From Oxyruncus cristatus (lineage: Eukaryota; Chordata; Aves; Passeriformes; Cotingidae): 64,000 nucleotides of DNA. Location of the stretch: contig VXAY01001310.1 in the NCBI GenBank assembly GCA_013399855.1, positions 1-64,000 on the forward strand. Reading direction: 5' to 3'. Shown piece by piece: positions 1-13,596 of the stretch. The position numbers and the translations under genes are program-made. Under the pieces are notes generated by a model, which saw only the letters and a list, made by a program, of their open reading frames with translations, did not search any database and was not told the DNA's origin. Within the stretch, counting starts at the first letter, position 1. Each line of letters opens with the position of its first letter.

Positions 1-1339
1 TATATATATATATTTTTAAACATCTAATCTGTGTAAGGAAAAACAACCTTTCCAAAATAGAAAACAAAGTTCTGTATTGGTCCATAAATAGTTTTATAAC
101 TTTTTTCAAATACTATCTGTGATCCATTCCTGCCATTTCAGACATCCAGGTGTGAATGAAGCACATATAAAATGTTGTTGTGCTACCATTAAGTGAATAT
201 AGTAGTAAGTTCAAACAGTCATCTCAGCATTACAAAAAAATCTTACATTTCTCATTCCTGCAGCATCTATATAAATACTACTTTGTAAGTATTGGTTTCA
301 GTGAGCAAAATCTTCTCCATTTATTTTTAGGTTATATATACACATTCAAAGCATTGCCCTTCATAGGACTGGAAAAAGATGGTAAAAAAAAAAAAAAAAG
401 GGGTTTGCTTAGTAAAATGTCAGTTATCTAAATCCAAGTGGACTTAACAGTACTGTTACATGCTGTACTGCAATTGTACCTGTCAGTAGGATAATATTAG
501 TATTTTGTTGGAAATACTTTCTTGGTAATATCTTCAGGGCATGAAAGTTGTCCTTGATTGTCTTTTATAAACAAACCTCTGTTATACTCTGCTGCAAAAT
601 AAACAATATGAAATGAGGTATATGACTTTACAACAGTATTTTTGACTGTGGGTCATTTCTTATTAAGCCATATGGAAGCAGTTGTCAATCCGTCACCTTT
701 CTGCAGCTGATGTATTTAAAAGGCTTAAAGGGTTTCTAGCCTCCTGTTTACTGTGTTTTACAAGTTTTATTTTAACACTTACAGTCTTCTGAAATCTTAC
801 TGTTATTTGAATAATGACCTTCTTGAAATACACCTCTTCCATTTCTGTTACATGAGGGCAGATAGGCTGTATTTAGATTGACAAATTAAATAGCACTGAG
901 ACCTATTGTTGTGGGACCGCCTGAATTAATTCTGTTAAACGCTCTTCAAAACAGAGTGGATTTACACAAGCATCTGTTGGGAATGTTTCTTACTCTAAGC
1001 CAACTCTAAACGTATGGAAAATATTGACTGGGAGAATTGGACTAAGAAAAATCTCTCACAGACACTCTTCTAACCTTTTAAGAATGTGTGTATGCTCAAG
1101 TTCCTGCGCTGGGCAACACTCCCTGTCAATGTTTAGCAGTGGCATCTGATCTCATAAGTGAACAGGTCGGCATTTTGAAACACATAGTTAAAGTGAGACA
1201 CAGAACTTTGAATATTTAGTCCGTTGTCAGTTGGTTTTAAGAAGACAGCAGATTTTCTCTTAGGAGAAGCTAAAATAGCTTTTGCAGTACAGTCAAAAAG
1301 CCCATGGATATTTTTCCTAGAGGCTGCATAATAAAAAGT
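1..1339. other. AT-rich unique sequence, no gene seen
   Basis: Opens with a short TA run and contains an A16 homopolymer at 384-399. The open frame at 180-431 runs into that A tract, so its lysine-rich end is an artefact. No repeat family, splice-flanked exon or RNA gene is recognised. Confidence 0.6.
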
Positions 1340-1531
1340 AAAAAAAAAAAAAACAAACAAAACAAAGCACAAACAAAAAACAAAACAAAAAAAAAACCAA
1401 AAAACCAAAACAAAACAAAAACAAAAAAAACCAAACCAAACAAACACACACACACACAAAACTAACAAAAAAACAAACCAAACAAAAAAACAAACAAAAA
1501 ACCACAAAACCAATCAACCAACTAAACAAAA
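1340..1531. repeat. A/C-rich low-complexity tract (AAAC/CCAAA type)
   Basis: About 190 bases made almost only of A and C, in AAAC, CAAAA and CCAAA words with a short CA run near 1443. It starts as a pure A run, so it may be a decayed poly(A). Frames read antisense through it give F/V/C/W-rich peptides up to 126 codons that are not genes. Confidence 0.9.
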
Positions 1532-4098
1532 ACTTGTTACAAAAAAATGCTTGTGTTTCCATGATGAAAATGACTGAACACAAACATCAGAGGCCTGAAT
1601 AGGAAAAGAAGTTCTAGCTGAAATGCAAGACAGGCTCCATATAGGAGAATACTTCAGAAGAGGAAGTATAAAGACACTTGTGTCTTTTATGGAAGAATAT
1701 CTAAATGATAACACTTTAAGGCTGAGATCCCATTTGGGAGATATTTCACGTTTTCTGTTTCAAATCGGGTTCTGTTTACAATCACACTCACTGCATACTG
1801 ATTAAGGGGTCTGTTGGGGGGAAGTATCAGTAAAATTTTCAGTTCTTGTGTTTGTGTATTCCAAAAGGTTGACAGAGGTATGACTATACTGTACTTCATT
1901 CTAACCTGTTTTATATTGGAACGTTACTTGCCCATTGCTCTGTGTGCTGATGACATGGATCTTCCAGTCTGTTACTTCACATTGGGTAGTTTGCTTGGAA
2001 ACCTGGTCACAGATTTAAAGATGGTCAGCACAGTGGTCTGGAAATGGTATACTTCATACATAAATGGGGGGGAGCTATCAAGTACTTTCTAAGACAGTAT
2101 ATATAGAATAGCACAAAATATCAGGTCCTGAGGTACATAAGTCTTTGTAGAGATGAGGCAGAAGGATTCATTTTGCCTTAAAGCACAAAAAGTTTTTCTG
2201 CGTTCTCGGGCCAGAGGGTAGGAGTCAATATGTTAGATAGTCAACACCTATAAACAAAGATACAAACATGACTTTCACAAAATAAGCTTTCAAAAAAAAA
2301 GTCTGGCAAAATATTATGATTACAAATTTTTAATAAAGACCAATAAAATCTAATCCTAAACATTTTACTTCTGTTTTTTAACAATGTACAGTTATTTGAA
2401 ACCCTTAAAAGAACAGGCTGTCATTTAGATAATGCATAGATTCTCTTTTCTTGTACCATTTAATTAAAATTTTACAAGTGTAAAATGAAACTCAGGAGAT
2501 ATTAAAATACTGCAAATAAACTTTTAGTAATGTACTAGGTATCTGATTTTTATACCACAAATGACATTAGTACAAAGGAAGTATAATATATAATGTTAAA
2601 AATAAAATTAGACACTTAAAAGAAATATAATACTTCTAACCACTAACAAAAAGTACTTTTTCACATTGAGAACTTTCAATGGTGAACTGTTTACTTATGA
2701 TATTGATCCAAATAATGATGATTTTCAATTGCCTTGTTCCAGAAAGAAATGTGAGGGATCTAAGTCTCCAAATGCCTGAGATTGCATCAGATCTCAGATT
2801 TATAAGCTTCCAATATGAAATTGTTCCTCATCAATTTCTTTCTCCTCAGAAATTAAAAATAGTGTTATAGAAAAAAATATACTAGTATCATTCTGAAATT
2901 AAAGAGATTCATGATCATGTGGGTTTTTTTTTCTCAGTGTTCATTCCCATTGTGTTCTAACCTAAAATAAAACTAAAACTAGTCTTTTTTTTCATTCAAT
3001 TTTTCTACACTATAATTGTTACAGATGTAAATGACACATAGTATGACATAATATTGAATAGTATTGTAATGTATTCTATAAATTATAAGGAACCGATGGT
3101 TTCAGCAGGTTAATTAAAAAAAATATTGAGTCTTTTGAAATAATAAAATTATATTACCTAAAGTCCATTGTTATAGATCTAAACAACCTCAGAATTGTCT
3201 TTCCTACTCTGGTAGAACTCTTGTGTAGCATTTTGTCCTACTTTTCTATCTCTGTATATACACATATGCTGCTCATGAAAAGCTGAATCAAAATAAAATA
3301 TATACTTCAATCAGTAAATCCAGATAATTTAAATTTTAGCTGAAATGATAATATTTTTTCTTTTAAGATGCCTTTTGCCTTTTGGATTACTTCTGCCATC
3401 AACTCCCATCATTCAGACACAGAAATTTCATATAATGGAAAGAATGATGTCCTTGGAATGGTATTCCAGGAAAGAATCAGTAGGGCAGAACAGGATTTTT
3501 ATATAGTTAACTACTGCCTGTAAGCTTTCACACATTCACTTCTAGGTCCCATGACAAGGTAGATTAAAAAACCCTGATACTCTTCTTCTTGTTCGGTTGT
3601 TGTTGTTTTATTTTTCCCTAAATCTTTTAGTGAAAAAAATCTTCACTAAGAGAATTTATTTCATATCCCAACCTCTATCAATTTGTCAATCTTTTCCAGG
3701 TTCATGATCTTCTCTGATGTATTGATTACCTTGTCTGTTTTAATTATGAAGACCAGTTTACAAAATTTTAGCAAAATAAATGTAAATAAATGTCTTTATT
3801 TGATTAAAAAATATTTGAATTGGATTAATAAAATTCTTCATAAGGACAAAATAATGTCAACTGACATTTTCATTGGTATGTTCTATTTTAATGCTTAAAC
3901 TAATCTTTATGTTTTACTGGCCCTTCAAAATCTCCACCGACAGGTAATCTTTAACTTCTTTCCATAATATCTTTCTATTGTTCATTACTCTTATGTTTGG
4001 AAAGTATTTTCAACAGCATGTTTGTATGATAGCATTCTCACTTCAGCTTGTAGATAATCTGATTTAAACCGGTTTACATTCTCATTGTCAAAAAATTT
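1532..4098. other. AT-rich unique sequence, no gene seen
   Basis: Very AT-rich, notably 2270-3350, with scattered short A and T runs. The open frames here (for example 1814-2092, 2679-2870, 3683-3898) have random-looking composition and no domain. No transposon is recognised. Confidence 0.55.
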
Positions 4099-4195
4099 TG
4101 TTACCTAGGGTAAGGCTTATCTGTAATAATCACCCTTTGATTATTACAACTTGTTTCTACTGCGACTTTCTGTTTTCTGTTACCCTAGGGCAACA
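4099..4195. repeat. Nested inverted repeats (hairpin-forming element)
   Basis: An outer pair of arms, CCTAGGGTAA at about 4104-4113 and TTACCCTAGG at about 4179-4188, are exact reverse complements and extend imperfectly outwards. Inside lies a perfect 10-bp hairpin: GTAATAATCA at 4123-4132, a five-base loop CCCTT, and TGATTATTAC at 4138-4147. It may be a small MITE-like remnant or chance; no family is recognised. Confidence 0.6.
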
Positions 4196-6421
4196 CTGAT
4201 TCACCTTCACTGGCATTTATTTGGCACTTCCCAGTTACCAAATAAGTCCTGGAAAAAAACAAAGAAACAAAAGACAAAAAAAATATGAAAACCTGTCCCT
4301 TTAATTTTCAGCCAGCACATGTCTGAAAATTATAAGTAGTGTGGATATACACTAGACAATGAGAAAAGTCACTTTATTGCTTGTAAAGAAAGACCAGCAA
4401 AGAGAAACAAAAAAACTTGCTAATTGTCTTTCTCTCTTATGTTTTCCTAAGCAGTACAAGTTTAAGGTTCACTGAAGCTTGAATTCTCTTTGTATTACTA
4501 CACTGAAGAACAAGAACAAAATAATTAAAAGGGGTCGGATAATATTAGTTCCCATATGAAAGTCAATAGCTTCTATCACTTAGTTGTAAGCAACTAACAA
4601 GATCTGCAATTGTTTTGCTACAAGTTTATCATCTCCCTGAGAACAAACCATTTGAGGAGTGGATTTTCTTCTCTTTAGCTGGTCTGAATTAAAAAATCTC
4701 TGAGTTACAAGCTCTAGGCTTCTGCACTGCGAACTGAGAAAGAGGACAGTTTCTGCAGAGGACAGTTCAAGTAAATTGTGTTACTTGGTTACATCACAGT
4801 GAGACGGAAACAAAAGAAACTAACAATGTTATATTATTTACATTGGTAGGGTGGCTCTTATGTTACCAACATATGGTACTCAAAAACGCAGCTATGTGGG
4901 ACTGACAGAAGTGGAGCTATATCAAGAGATGATTTGTCTTTGGGGTACATTACTTTTTTTTTTTTCACTCTCCCATTGTGAATTCTTCAACAGAACAATA
5001 CGGTCACTTTTAGAAGTCTTAAAAAAAAAAAAAAATTAATCAATCAATCAGTCAAACAAACAAATCCAAAAAATCTCTGTTTCCAGTAGTTTCCCTAATG
5101 AAGAAGATTTTTGAGAGCCTGCTTACATATCAGGATGTCTCGTATTTCCAGATCTCAGTTACATTGTTTGTACTGTAAAATACTCAAAGGTAGTATGAAA
5201 TTAATATTTTCATCTGAGAAGGAAGAAACAAGAAAGACACTTATAGAGAAGGTTTTTGTTCTTGCTGGAAAATTTGCGAGGATAATAGTGTATTTACTCA
5301 TTTAATATAAACTGTATTCCAAAAATACATTTTATCTTATTATTGTAAGTAACAATATAGCTCTCCTTGACCTTAGTGTAGTTGTGGTACAAGAAAAAAA
5401 ACACAGGAGAATTGTGTGAGAGACTGAAATGTTAAAGGTTAATGACTTAAACAGCAATCCATTTGCAAAAACAGCACGGTGTTTTGCTGAACACCCTTCT
5501 GTTTGCAGCCCCAAGACTAAGGGGAGGAGAATTTTTGGACCTGTGGTGTGGAAACCTCTGATCTGAATATGAACGGCCCGGGTGAAGACGGGTTAAGTAC
5601 CCATCACCAGAGGTTGACCACAAGAACCAACATTTGTTTAGCAACAAGCTGGCTTTTGAGCCAGATTAGGGAAGAAGCCAATAAGAAGCAGATCCCGCTA
5701 GGTGGGATAATGCTTTTTATCATGCCATGAACTTATTCATTTGTTTTGATAAAAATTTTGTTGCATGAGTGACTTAATGAGCAATTTTCCAGAAGCAGAA
5801 TGCGAAAAATTATTATGCACAATAATGGCAGTTCCATCTTTATGTGAAATAGAAGGGGTAAGTCTGAGGCAGATTTCTAGCAGTGTAGTTTCAAAATAGT
5901 CATTGACATTTAGCCTATTTTAGCTATGGCAGGTATGCTTTAAAATGCACTATATGAATAAGCAATGTTCATGTATACTACATCAATCGGCCCAGAGGCT
6001 CAGAAATCAAAACTGATGTTCAATGTTTACACATAGAATCAAATAAGAAATGTACTTACTGTACTAATGGATTTGAACTAAACTTCCCTATTAAGAAGTT
6101 GTACTTCCTCATATAGCCTGGGGGGACACTAAATTGTAATATAAATAATATTTGTTTTATAAACGCAATCATTGATGAATAACAGAAGTATAGCAGAGTA
6201 AATATGATGAAAAAATATTCTGTATATCTTAAAAGCAAGAAGGTCTCTGTCTCATCTAAAAGTTTCAAAATTGAATTGATTTTTTAAAGAGTTTCAGAAG
6301 CTAAAAAATAGTACCTTTTCTTGACTTCATAGACTATATGTATGGTATGTATAAAAAAGCAGCCATCATGAGACTCTTCCTGTGTTGTTGTTGTTTAAAT
6401 ACATAAGCAGTGCTAACATTC
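4196..6421. other. Unique sequence with a GC-richer patch, no gene seen
   Basis: Mostly AT-rich, with T13 near 4950 and A14 near 5022. A GC-richer patch at about 5500-5730 stands out from its surroundings and may be an old insert that I cannot classify. The open frames over it on both strands show no domain. Confidence 0.5.
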
Positions 6422-6455
6422 TAAAAAAGAAACCAAACCAAACCAAAACCCAACA
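6422..6455. repeat. Short A/C-rich tract
   Basis: A short AACCAAACC-type tract, the same class as the longer ones at 1340, 8315 and 12862. Confidence 0.75.
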
Positions 6456-7490
6456 GCAATGGACTGTGTTGCTCTGTGATTCTATACAGTTATCTTGTAG
6501 TACTATAGTGTGCATGAAAATTATGTGGTAAATAATAAATTAGTTTGATAGAAGGAATTAAGTATATGGAGAATCTCAATTATGGTACTTACACTATTGA
6601 AAGTTGCATTTCTAGCATTTTGTCTGTGATATGTAGAAGTGAAACTGCCATGATTTTCTCCAACAGCTGTAGCCTTTCCCAAAGTGAAAAAAAGGCTGCC
6701 AGACTATATTAATTTGATACTTCAAAAGGTAATGGAATACATTCAGTTCAAATAAGAAGTCTGGCAGAGAATTTGCAAGATGGAATATTTTTCTATTAGT
6801 TAAGTATACAGTCATTCATAAGCTATCAGAAATTTATTTGGAAGTGAATTAATTTATGAATGCATTTACTTGATTAAATTTTGTTTAGTTTACTCCCCCA
6901 TAAAGTCACTGATTTTAGTTTAGATAGGTGTTAAGATGATTTAACATTATAAGAAAAATCTAAAACAGATTCTTTCTGATACTAGAAGTACAGCATAAAC
7001 ATTTTTTTGTAAAAGGCTGCTGAATATTAAACTGAAACATGGAAAACAAAACTAAAAATAGTACTTTTGAAAAGGAATAATAGAGTCTTAGGACCATGCC
7101 AGACTTAGTTTTGGGAACACTGTCTAGATATGAGAGATTGTCAGTGTCAATAAAACCAGAGTTAAAAGTGAATCAAAAAAACCTATGCTTAGCTTTAAGC
7201 ATTTGCTTAAAATATTCTAAGGGGAAAGCAAAAATGGATAGGTTTAATCTATACTGAATTTACAAATAGAATTTTACAAGGAAACCTTGTATTCCCTTAA
7301 ATACCTACATATAGCTCAACTGCCTAAGGATATGCACTAGAACATAATTGTCATCTCCCCCGGGTAGAATTTTTTCCAACTCTGTTCATGAATGACAAAT
7401 AGGCATCTTTAGATAAATCAGTATTTACTGCTTAAATGGAATTCCTCCTGAGGGAAAGGAGATACCACACTTGTAGTTACAACTAAGAAT
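6456..7490. other. AT-rich unique sequence, no gene seen
   Basis: No repeat family, exon-like frame or RNA gene recognised; the composition is uniformly AT-rich. Confidence 0.55.
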
Positions 7491-7540
7491 ACATATATAT
7501 ATATATACACATATATAAATATTTATATATATGTATATTT
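7491..7540. repeat. TA/CA dinucleotide microsatellite
   Basis: Alternating TA and ACATATATA words over about 50 bases, interrupted near 7508 and 7519. Length polymorphism is likely. Confidence 0.85.
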
Positions 7541-8314
7541 CCATACCGAGAAATTAAAACAAACTAAAAGGTGAAACTTTAAAACATTTGACAAATTAAC
7601 TAATTTGAAGAGATAGCAGCCACGTCAGCCATGTTAGCTACAACATTTCAAGCTTCTTTGCGTGATTTTTTAAATATTGTTCTGCTATAAGCCTGGGAAG
7701 ACCAACTGAAAAAATAATGGAGTTGTATGTCTGAGTTACTCCAGGTTTTGGTCAAAAAGGCAGAAGAGCATGAAAAGTCTCACATTTTAAATGAATATAT
7801 TAGATATTTTTCAGAGCTAGAACATTAACCTGATATGTCCGTTTATTCATCCTCTTGCATTAACTGTCCTCTATGTTTGAAGTCATAAATAAGTAGATTT
7901 ATCCTTTAAAAGAATTCATTTTTTTCACAGGAATCCTTTCAAGAACCAACTAATAAAGTTAGCTGGATTTACAGTTGCCTATTACAATAAGCTAACGTAA
8001 CTGTGTGGAAACTTTAATAACTGCTGAAGTTTCCTTTGATTTGCAGGTATGTGCATGGATTTATGAATGCATATTAAGACCTCTCTATGAGCCAGAAAGC
8101 CTTTGATGTCACCAGCAGTTGTTTGAAGACTTTTCTGTCAGCCTGGTTTGTGCAATACAAACTCTCCAAGGGAATGTACTGGTTTAGACTTAGAACATTG
8201 AGAGTGTGCTGCAGTTAAGATACTAACTGCTTAAGGTGACCTAAGAACTGTTTTACAATTTCAGCATTCTCTAATACAGAGTACAATACCACCTTACTGT
8301 CAGGGTTGCTGAAC
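7541..8314. other. Unique sequence, no gene seen
   Basis: No feature recognised apart from AT-rich composition. Confidence 0.5.
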
Positions 8315-8491
8315 CACAAAAAACGATAAACAAAACCCGAAACAACAACAACAAAACACACACGCACAAAAAATAATAATAATAAAAAAATACAAAACCA
8401 AACCAAAACAAAAACCAACCAACCAAACAAAACACCCACAAACTGAAACCAAAAAACAAACCAAACACAAACAAAAATCCCAACAAAAACC
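8315..8491. repeat. A/C-rich low-complexity tract
   Basis: About 175 bases of AAAC, CCAAA, CAACAA and AAT words with a short ACAC stretch near 8357. Three overlapping minus-strand frames of 71-74 codons crossing it are F/L/V/C/W-rich translations of the repeat, not proteins. Confidence 0.9.
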
Positions 8492-11400
8492 TTGATTAAT
8501 TTGCAGATGCTTTATTAATAACACCCAAATTAATTAACACTATATAAATACTTGTAAATGATAAATTGTGCAGAAAGGAAAGAAAATCTGCTTATTGTAT
8601 TTACAGGAAGTACCTAGTAGATACCTCAGTCTGCCTTGTTTTAATTACTTGCTGTGTTCCTCCTAATGAAGTAGCAATTGGGGTTTCCATTTACATATTC
8701 CGGTTCAGTATGTTTTCAATATTTATCAATAGAGTCATTCATAGAATACAGACTTTCTTGAAGATCTGACGGAGTAGAAGACACCCAGAATCACTTCTCA
8801 GAGTGCACATTCAAACGGAATTAAATCTTAAATCACATCCTTTGTCCCATTTTTTTTGTAAGAATTTGTTAATTTCCTACAGTCTAAATCCCCTTTCAAT
8901 TCTTCTACTGGGCCACAAAAATGTAGTCTTTCATCTAAAATTTCCTCTATTCTAGTTGTGCCACTTCTGTAGATTAAGTAAATGTTGGTTCACATCTTTT
9001 TGCCAGAAGAGGAAGTGCAGTCACCTGCACTCAAATAAGTAATAAGTAAACCTGCATTTCAGTGAGGTGTAAACCAGTTTTTTTTCCCTTCAGTATCTGC
9101 TTGCTGTCTTTTAATATTTAATGTGTCTTGCACCAAACTGCATTATAGAGTGAACTGTAGACACTAAATTGCGTAAATGTTACTAGTTCATAACTAGCTT
9201 CTGACCAAGTATGTCTATATTACTTAATAAAATCAGGATAGAGACTACTCTTTGAGCATAAATTAAGTGGCACATTCTGCCCACATTTACACTATAAAAG
9301 CTCTAGCCATGCGTCTTTCCTGTGACTCCTTTGGTGCTCACCAGTCTTAATATGCATCATTTTCGACACATTTGTCTTTTTTTCCAACTTGAAGTGTGTG
9401 AGATAAAATGGAGTTTCTTCTTGCCAGAATGATGTTTGCACAGCCTTGAATTTTTGGTTGCGTTTCTTTGGTACGTGGCGTGCAAATATGTAGAGGTGGT
9501 TGTAATAGTCCTGGAGCACTGTATGGGATAAAGTAGCCAAACCTGGGGCACTCTTACAAATAGCCCCTCTCCACAGCTATCTCTTGAATTGTTGTCTCAG
9601 AATATTTAGTGACACATGCCTCTTGTGTGTTGACACAAGGCTAACTGTGTCAAAGAGCTTTCTAGAACTTAAAAAATATGAAAAAATTATTAATCTAGTA
9701 GTTAAGATTTTTCCACTAGCTCTTTGTTACTTACCAGAATGGACAGAACCTTTGTTGACAGACAAAAATGTGAGTTAACAACTCAGGCATTATAATCAAG
9801 ATACTATGACTGATCTCCAAATTCTTCCTTGTAACTATATAATAAAGCTGAATATAGGAAAAGTCTTGACCTGATAATGTTTTTGGAGTGGATCACTTAC
9901 CTTTTTAAACAGAAAAAAAAATAGATGGAATTCTGTCACAGAAATGCTGTGGCCAGCCCAAGCAAGAGAAAAATGTTCTTCAGATTTATTCTATGAATGC
10001 CCAGCCAACTTCCAAAATGCAGCTACACATGCTCTCAAAACCCAATTTGAGAAAAAAATTATCAATGCACATGCAGGGACTGCTTTAATATTTTGTTTAA
10101 ATGAACAATAGTTTTACTTTGTGCTATGAAGATGTCAACCGCACTCAGTAAAACTGTAATATCTGAGAGGGACACAGAAAATTGAAAGTTATTCTCCTAC
10201 AGTAAAAATCAATCCAGCAAATCACAGGCAGGCCTTAAGCAATCTAAACAGCCAAATAGCACAATAGCAAGCACTACATTACCTAAAAGTGCAAAAGATG
10301 CAGTAGACTCTTTAGTCACAGTTTCAACACAGAGGAATATGAAGCGTCGTTGCTGAAAGGCTACTGTTCTCCAGTTAAGACTAACTGAAGAAATCTCTCT
10401 AATCTCTTCCCATACTTCTAAAGTAGCAGAAGCAGAGCGCTAACATTTAAGCTTGATGAAAGAATGCTTATCTGCATATAAATTCTCTGACAGAAAGATC
10501 TTTTGCCTTTCTTCAACTGTCAGGATAATCCCTATGAAATCCCAAGCCTCACAGTCATAAAGCTGCTGTACCCATGCCCATAGGCTCAGCAAGTGCAAGG
10601 TTGACCACATATTCCCAATAGACATGTATGGATGTATAAAAAATATTCACACATGACTGGTTACATGGATTAACACAGATTAACACATGTAGGGCTCACT
10701 GAGACAAGCATGCTAGCCAGCAATACATACACTCAGCTGACATCCCCGAATAACCCTCTCGCTCCACATTCCCAAGCTTGTTTGTCCCTGATTCACCTCA
10801 GTCTCTCCCTTTCCTTGTCTTTACTCTTTGCCCTAAACATCTTATACATCATCTGCATTCCCATTTCCCTAAATATTCCTGCATACATTTCCACACAATT
10901 CTCAAATGTTCTTCTTCCTGTATACTCTTAATCTGTGGGGACTCACATCACGGACAGTAATCTTGTTGTTCTCCTTTGTTAGTCTTAGGCCAGTTGATTC
11001 CATATGGTCCATTTGCCTTGATTAGATTACTAAGGTTCCTCCACCTGCCACTGTTTATCTGACCTTTACTGGATCTTTGTATTTTTTTCTCTTTAGTAAT
11101 GTAACCTGATACTATTTTTCTAAGGATTAAACCTCATCCACAGTAATTCTGGTGTTTAACTAAACCAAGTTAAACCAGACAGCCAACAAGCAAATGAAAG
11201 AAAGTCTTTGTGAAAGAAACTCCTTATCACAGAAAGAGCCTCTGGGGAATTAATATATCCATAACCTGTATTAGCTGCCTTTTCAGGTTCCTATTAGGTT
11301 TGGCAGATTAGGTTTAATGTGCTGTTCCAATCCCTACATCATCCTGTCTTTAAATGTTGAGGTTTACAACCTTGGCATAGGTCCAAAGGGGAAATTAATG

Positions 11401-12009
11401 ACACAGAATTGTCTGGTCTGTATTCTGCAAATTTGGAGAATTATCCACCTGAGTTGTAAGACTTTATTAAATAAACGTAGATATTTAATTTAGGATGTGA
11501 TCAACTGTGCTGTGAAAGACGATATAATGCATATAATCCTAAAGTAAATGCTCACATTTGGTTTGAAGACTTTTTTTCCCAGAAGTGTCCCATTCTCTTC
11601 ACTGGCTGAAAAGAGAGCTAAATGTAATTCAGCAGCTGAAATATAGATTTCTAGTGCTGTTTCAGATGCTATGCAGCATCTGAGAAAATTGTATGGAGTT
11701 GGAAGATATGACATACTCTGAAGAAAGCCCACAGCTCCTGAAACATAGAATTCCTAGAACATGAAACTGAAACATCTCAAATCACACTGGCTCTACAGAT
11801 CTGTATAGGCAACTAGAACCTAATCTTACTCTTCTGTCTTTCATATTGAGATGTGATGAATATCTATTCTGCAGTCTTACATAAAACATCAATAAGAAGT
11901 AAGATATCAAATTATAAAATACCAGTAAGAAATTCAGTAAGCACTTTACTGTTGCTTTTGGGTCATGTAAAAGTCCAGCATAATAGCATTTTTGACAGAG
12001 TACTGTGAA
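8492..12009. other. Unique sequence, no gene seen
   Basis: About 3.5 kb with no transposon I can place. A pyrimidine-rich patch lies at about 10775-10830. The small frames in this stretch (9292-9540 minus, 9584-9778 plus, 10710-10931 plus, 11490-11732 minus) have no domain, repeat structure or splice context that would support a gene. Confidence 0.5.
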
Positions 12010-12540
12010 GAGACAGACTAACTGACCAAGCAGCAGCTCTGCCTAGAAAGATCTTGGAATCTTGGTGAACTGTAGATTAAACAGAAGTCAATGGTGTAAC
12101 TTGGTGATCATGAAGAAGCAGCAGGTTGTATCAGCATAATAAGGGAACTAAATATTCCCCCTTATCTGGTACTCATTAACTGCACCAAGAATACTGAATC
12201 TAGCTTTGAACTTACCAACACAAGAAGGAAGTTGATCACCTCGAGTGAGTTTATTGGAGAGACACCCATATGGTTAGAAGCTGGAACATTTACACTGTGA
12301 AGAAATGCTCATGTGTAAGACTTGTACATACCTGTACAAGACTGGAGAAAGATTTGAGAGAACTTAGGAGTAGTTTCCCAGTGTGTAAGAGAAGGTTACT
12401 GACAGTGTCAGGCTCTTTACTGAAATGCACAGTGAGAGAACAAGAGGCAATGGCCACAAATTGAAATAGGACATTAAAATTCAGTGTAATGAAAACAAAA
12501 TCTGTGTGAAGACAATTAAGCACTTGAAAAAGAAGGAGCC
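12010..12540 (+). mobile_element. CR1 LINE fragment (ORF2 end and 3' UTR, old copy)
   Basis: Follows the avian CR1 consensus through the end of the reverse-transcriptase frame into the 3' UTR: the ATCTTGG segment near 12052, a CTGGAGAAAGATTTGAGAGA block near 12342, the block near 12400 that corresponds to the CR1 GACCAGGCTCTT segment, then AACAAGAGGCAATGGCCACA at about 12438 and a region matching the usual ACTGTGAGGGTGACC near 12510. It is heavily substituted and stops before the usual octamer end, so it is truncated at both ends. The exact limits are uncertain. Confidence 0.75.
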
Positions 12541-12861
12541 TAGTTGTGCTTGAGGCTGATGTGGGGATGTTGTTGTTCTAAATTTTGGGTTTGATTTATT
12601 TCAACTGACATAAATTAATTTTCCCTGACTTAAACATGCTTTACCTTTGACAGTAAATCTCTCTGTCTTTATTCTTACCCATGAGCTTTTTCATCTTATT
12701 TTGTCCTCTTGACAAGGGGGAGTAATTAAAATGGCTGGGTGATGGTCTGGCAGTTGTCAAAGGCTAACTGCCCACATTAAGTTACATAATTAGAACACAG
12801 CAGCCTATTTTCCTTATCCCTGTTCATTATTACATTAGATGCTTTGATATATTGAGTTAGA
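12541..12861. other. Unique sequence, no gene seen
   Basis: Nothing recognised between the CR1 fragment and the A/C-rich tract. Confidence 0.5.
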
Positions 12862-12962
12862 GGAAAAAAAAAACACCAAAAAACAATGGGAAAAAACAAA
12901 CAAACAAAACAAAAACAAACAAAACCCACACAACCAAAAAACCAACCAACCAAAAAAACCAC
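12862..12962. repeat. A/C-rich low-complexity tract
   Basis: About 100 bases of AAAC, ACAAAC and CCAACCAACC words. The antisense frame at 12777-12974 is a translation of this repeat. Confidence 0.9.
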
Positions 12963-13596
12963 TTTGATTACCAAAGTGTCTAGATGAGTATTTCTGTATC
13001 TGTCTTAGGTGCATGCCTTCAGTCTCACTTCTGTTTCATGGGCTACAAGGCTATTTAGAACATATTAAGATAAGCTGCAATACATTTTCCCCCAAAACAT
13101 TTCTATTTAAGTGCATCATATTTGTATATCACTTGAGACAAAATTAGCACAAATGTTGTCTTTTCTTCAGGATAAACTGTTTATGATCCCTGAAAATAAA
13201 TTAGTCCCTGAACAATGTTCTTTATTGTTGGAGTGCTGTTCTGAATGGTTGCCAATGTTTAAACTATATGATATTAGAGGGAAGTAGACTATTTCCTTAC
13301 CTGATAGCTAGCTTATAAATTTTTCAATAGTAGCTGCATTACATGTTCAGATAACAATTTCCATTGCTACTGTCCCATGGACAAATTGAAAATAATATTT
13401 GCAGCAATAAGCACTGTGAGTAGTTTGACTGAGTTCTGGTGTTATGATCAGGTTTTTAAAAATCAGAGAGATGCCTCTGCTCAGATTAAGGAGCAAATGA
13501 GATCATATGTCAAAGTCAATAGTACAGACTTATTTAACAGTAAATGTAAGGTAGAGAGAGACAGAAAGAAATAGGAGAAAGAGTGGGGAAGAGAAA
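12963..13596. other. Unique sequence, no gene seen
   Basis: No feature recognised. A purine-rich stretch at about 13550-13600 leads into the CR1 3' end. Confidence 0.5.

Noticed and set aside
1133..1583. Overlapping minus-strand frames up to 126 codons rich in Phe, Val, Cys and Trp
   Set aside because: They are antisense translations of the A/C-rich tract. The same kind of peptide appears at every such tract (8215-8524, 12777-12974, 34481-34922, 40600-40977).
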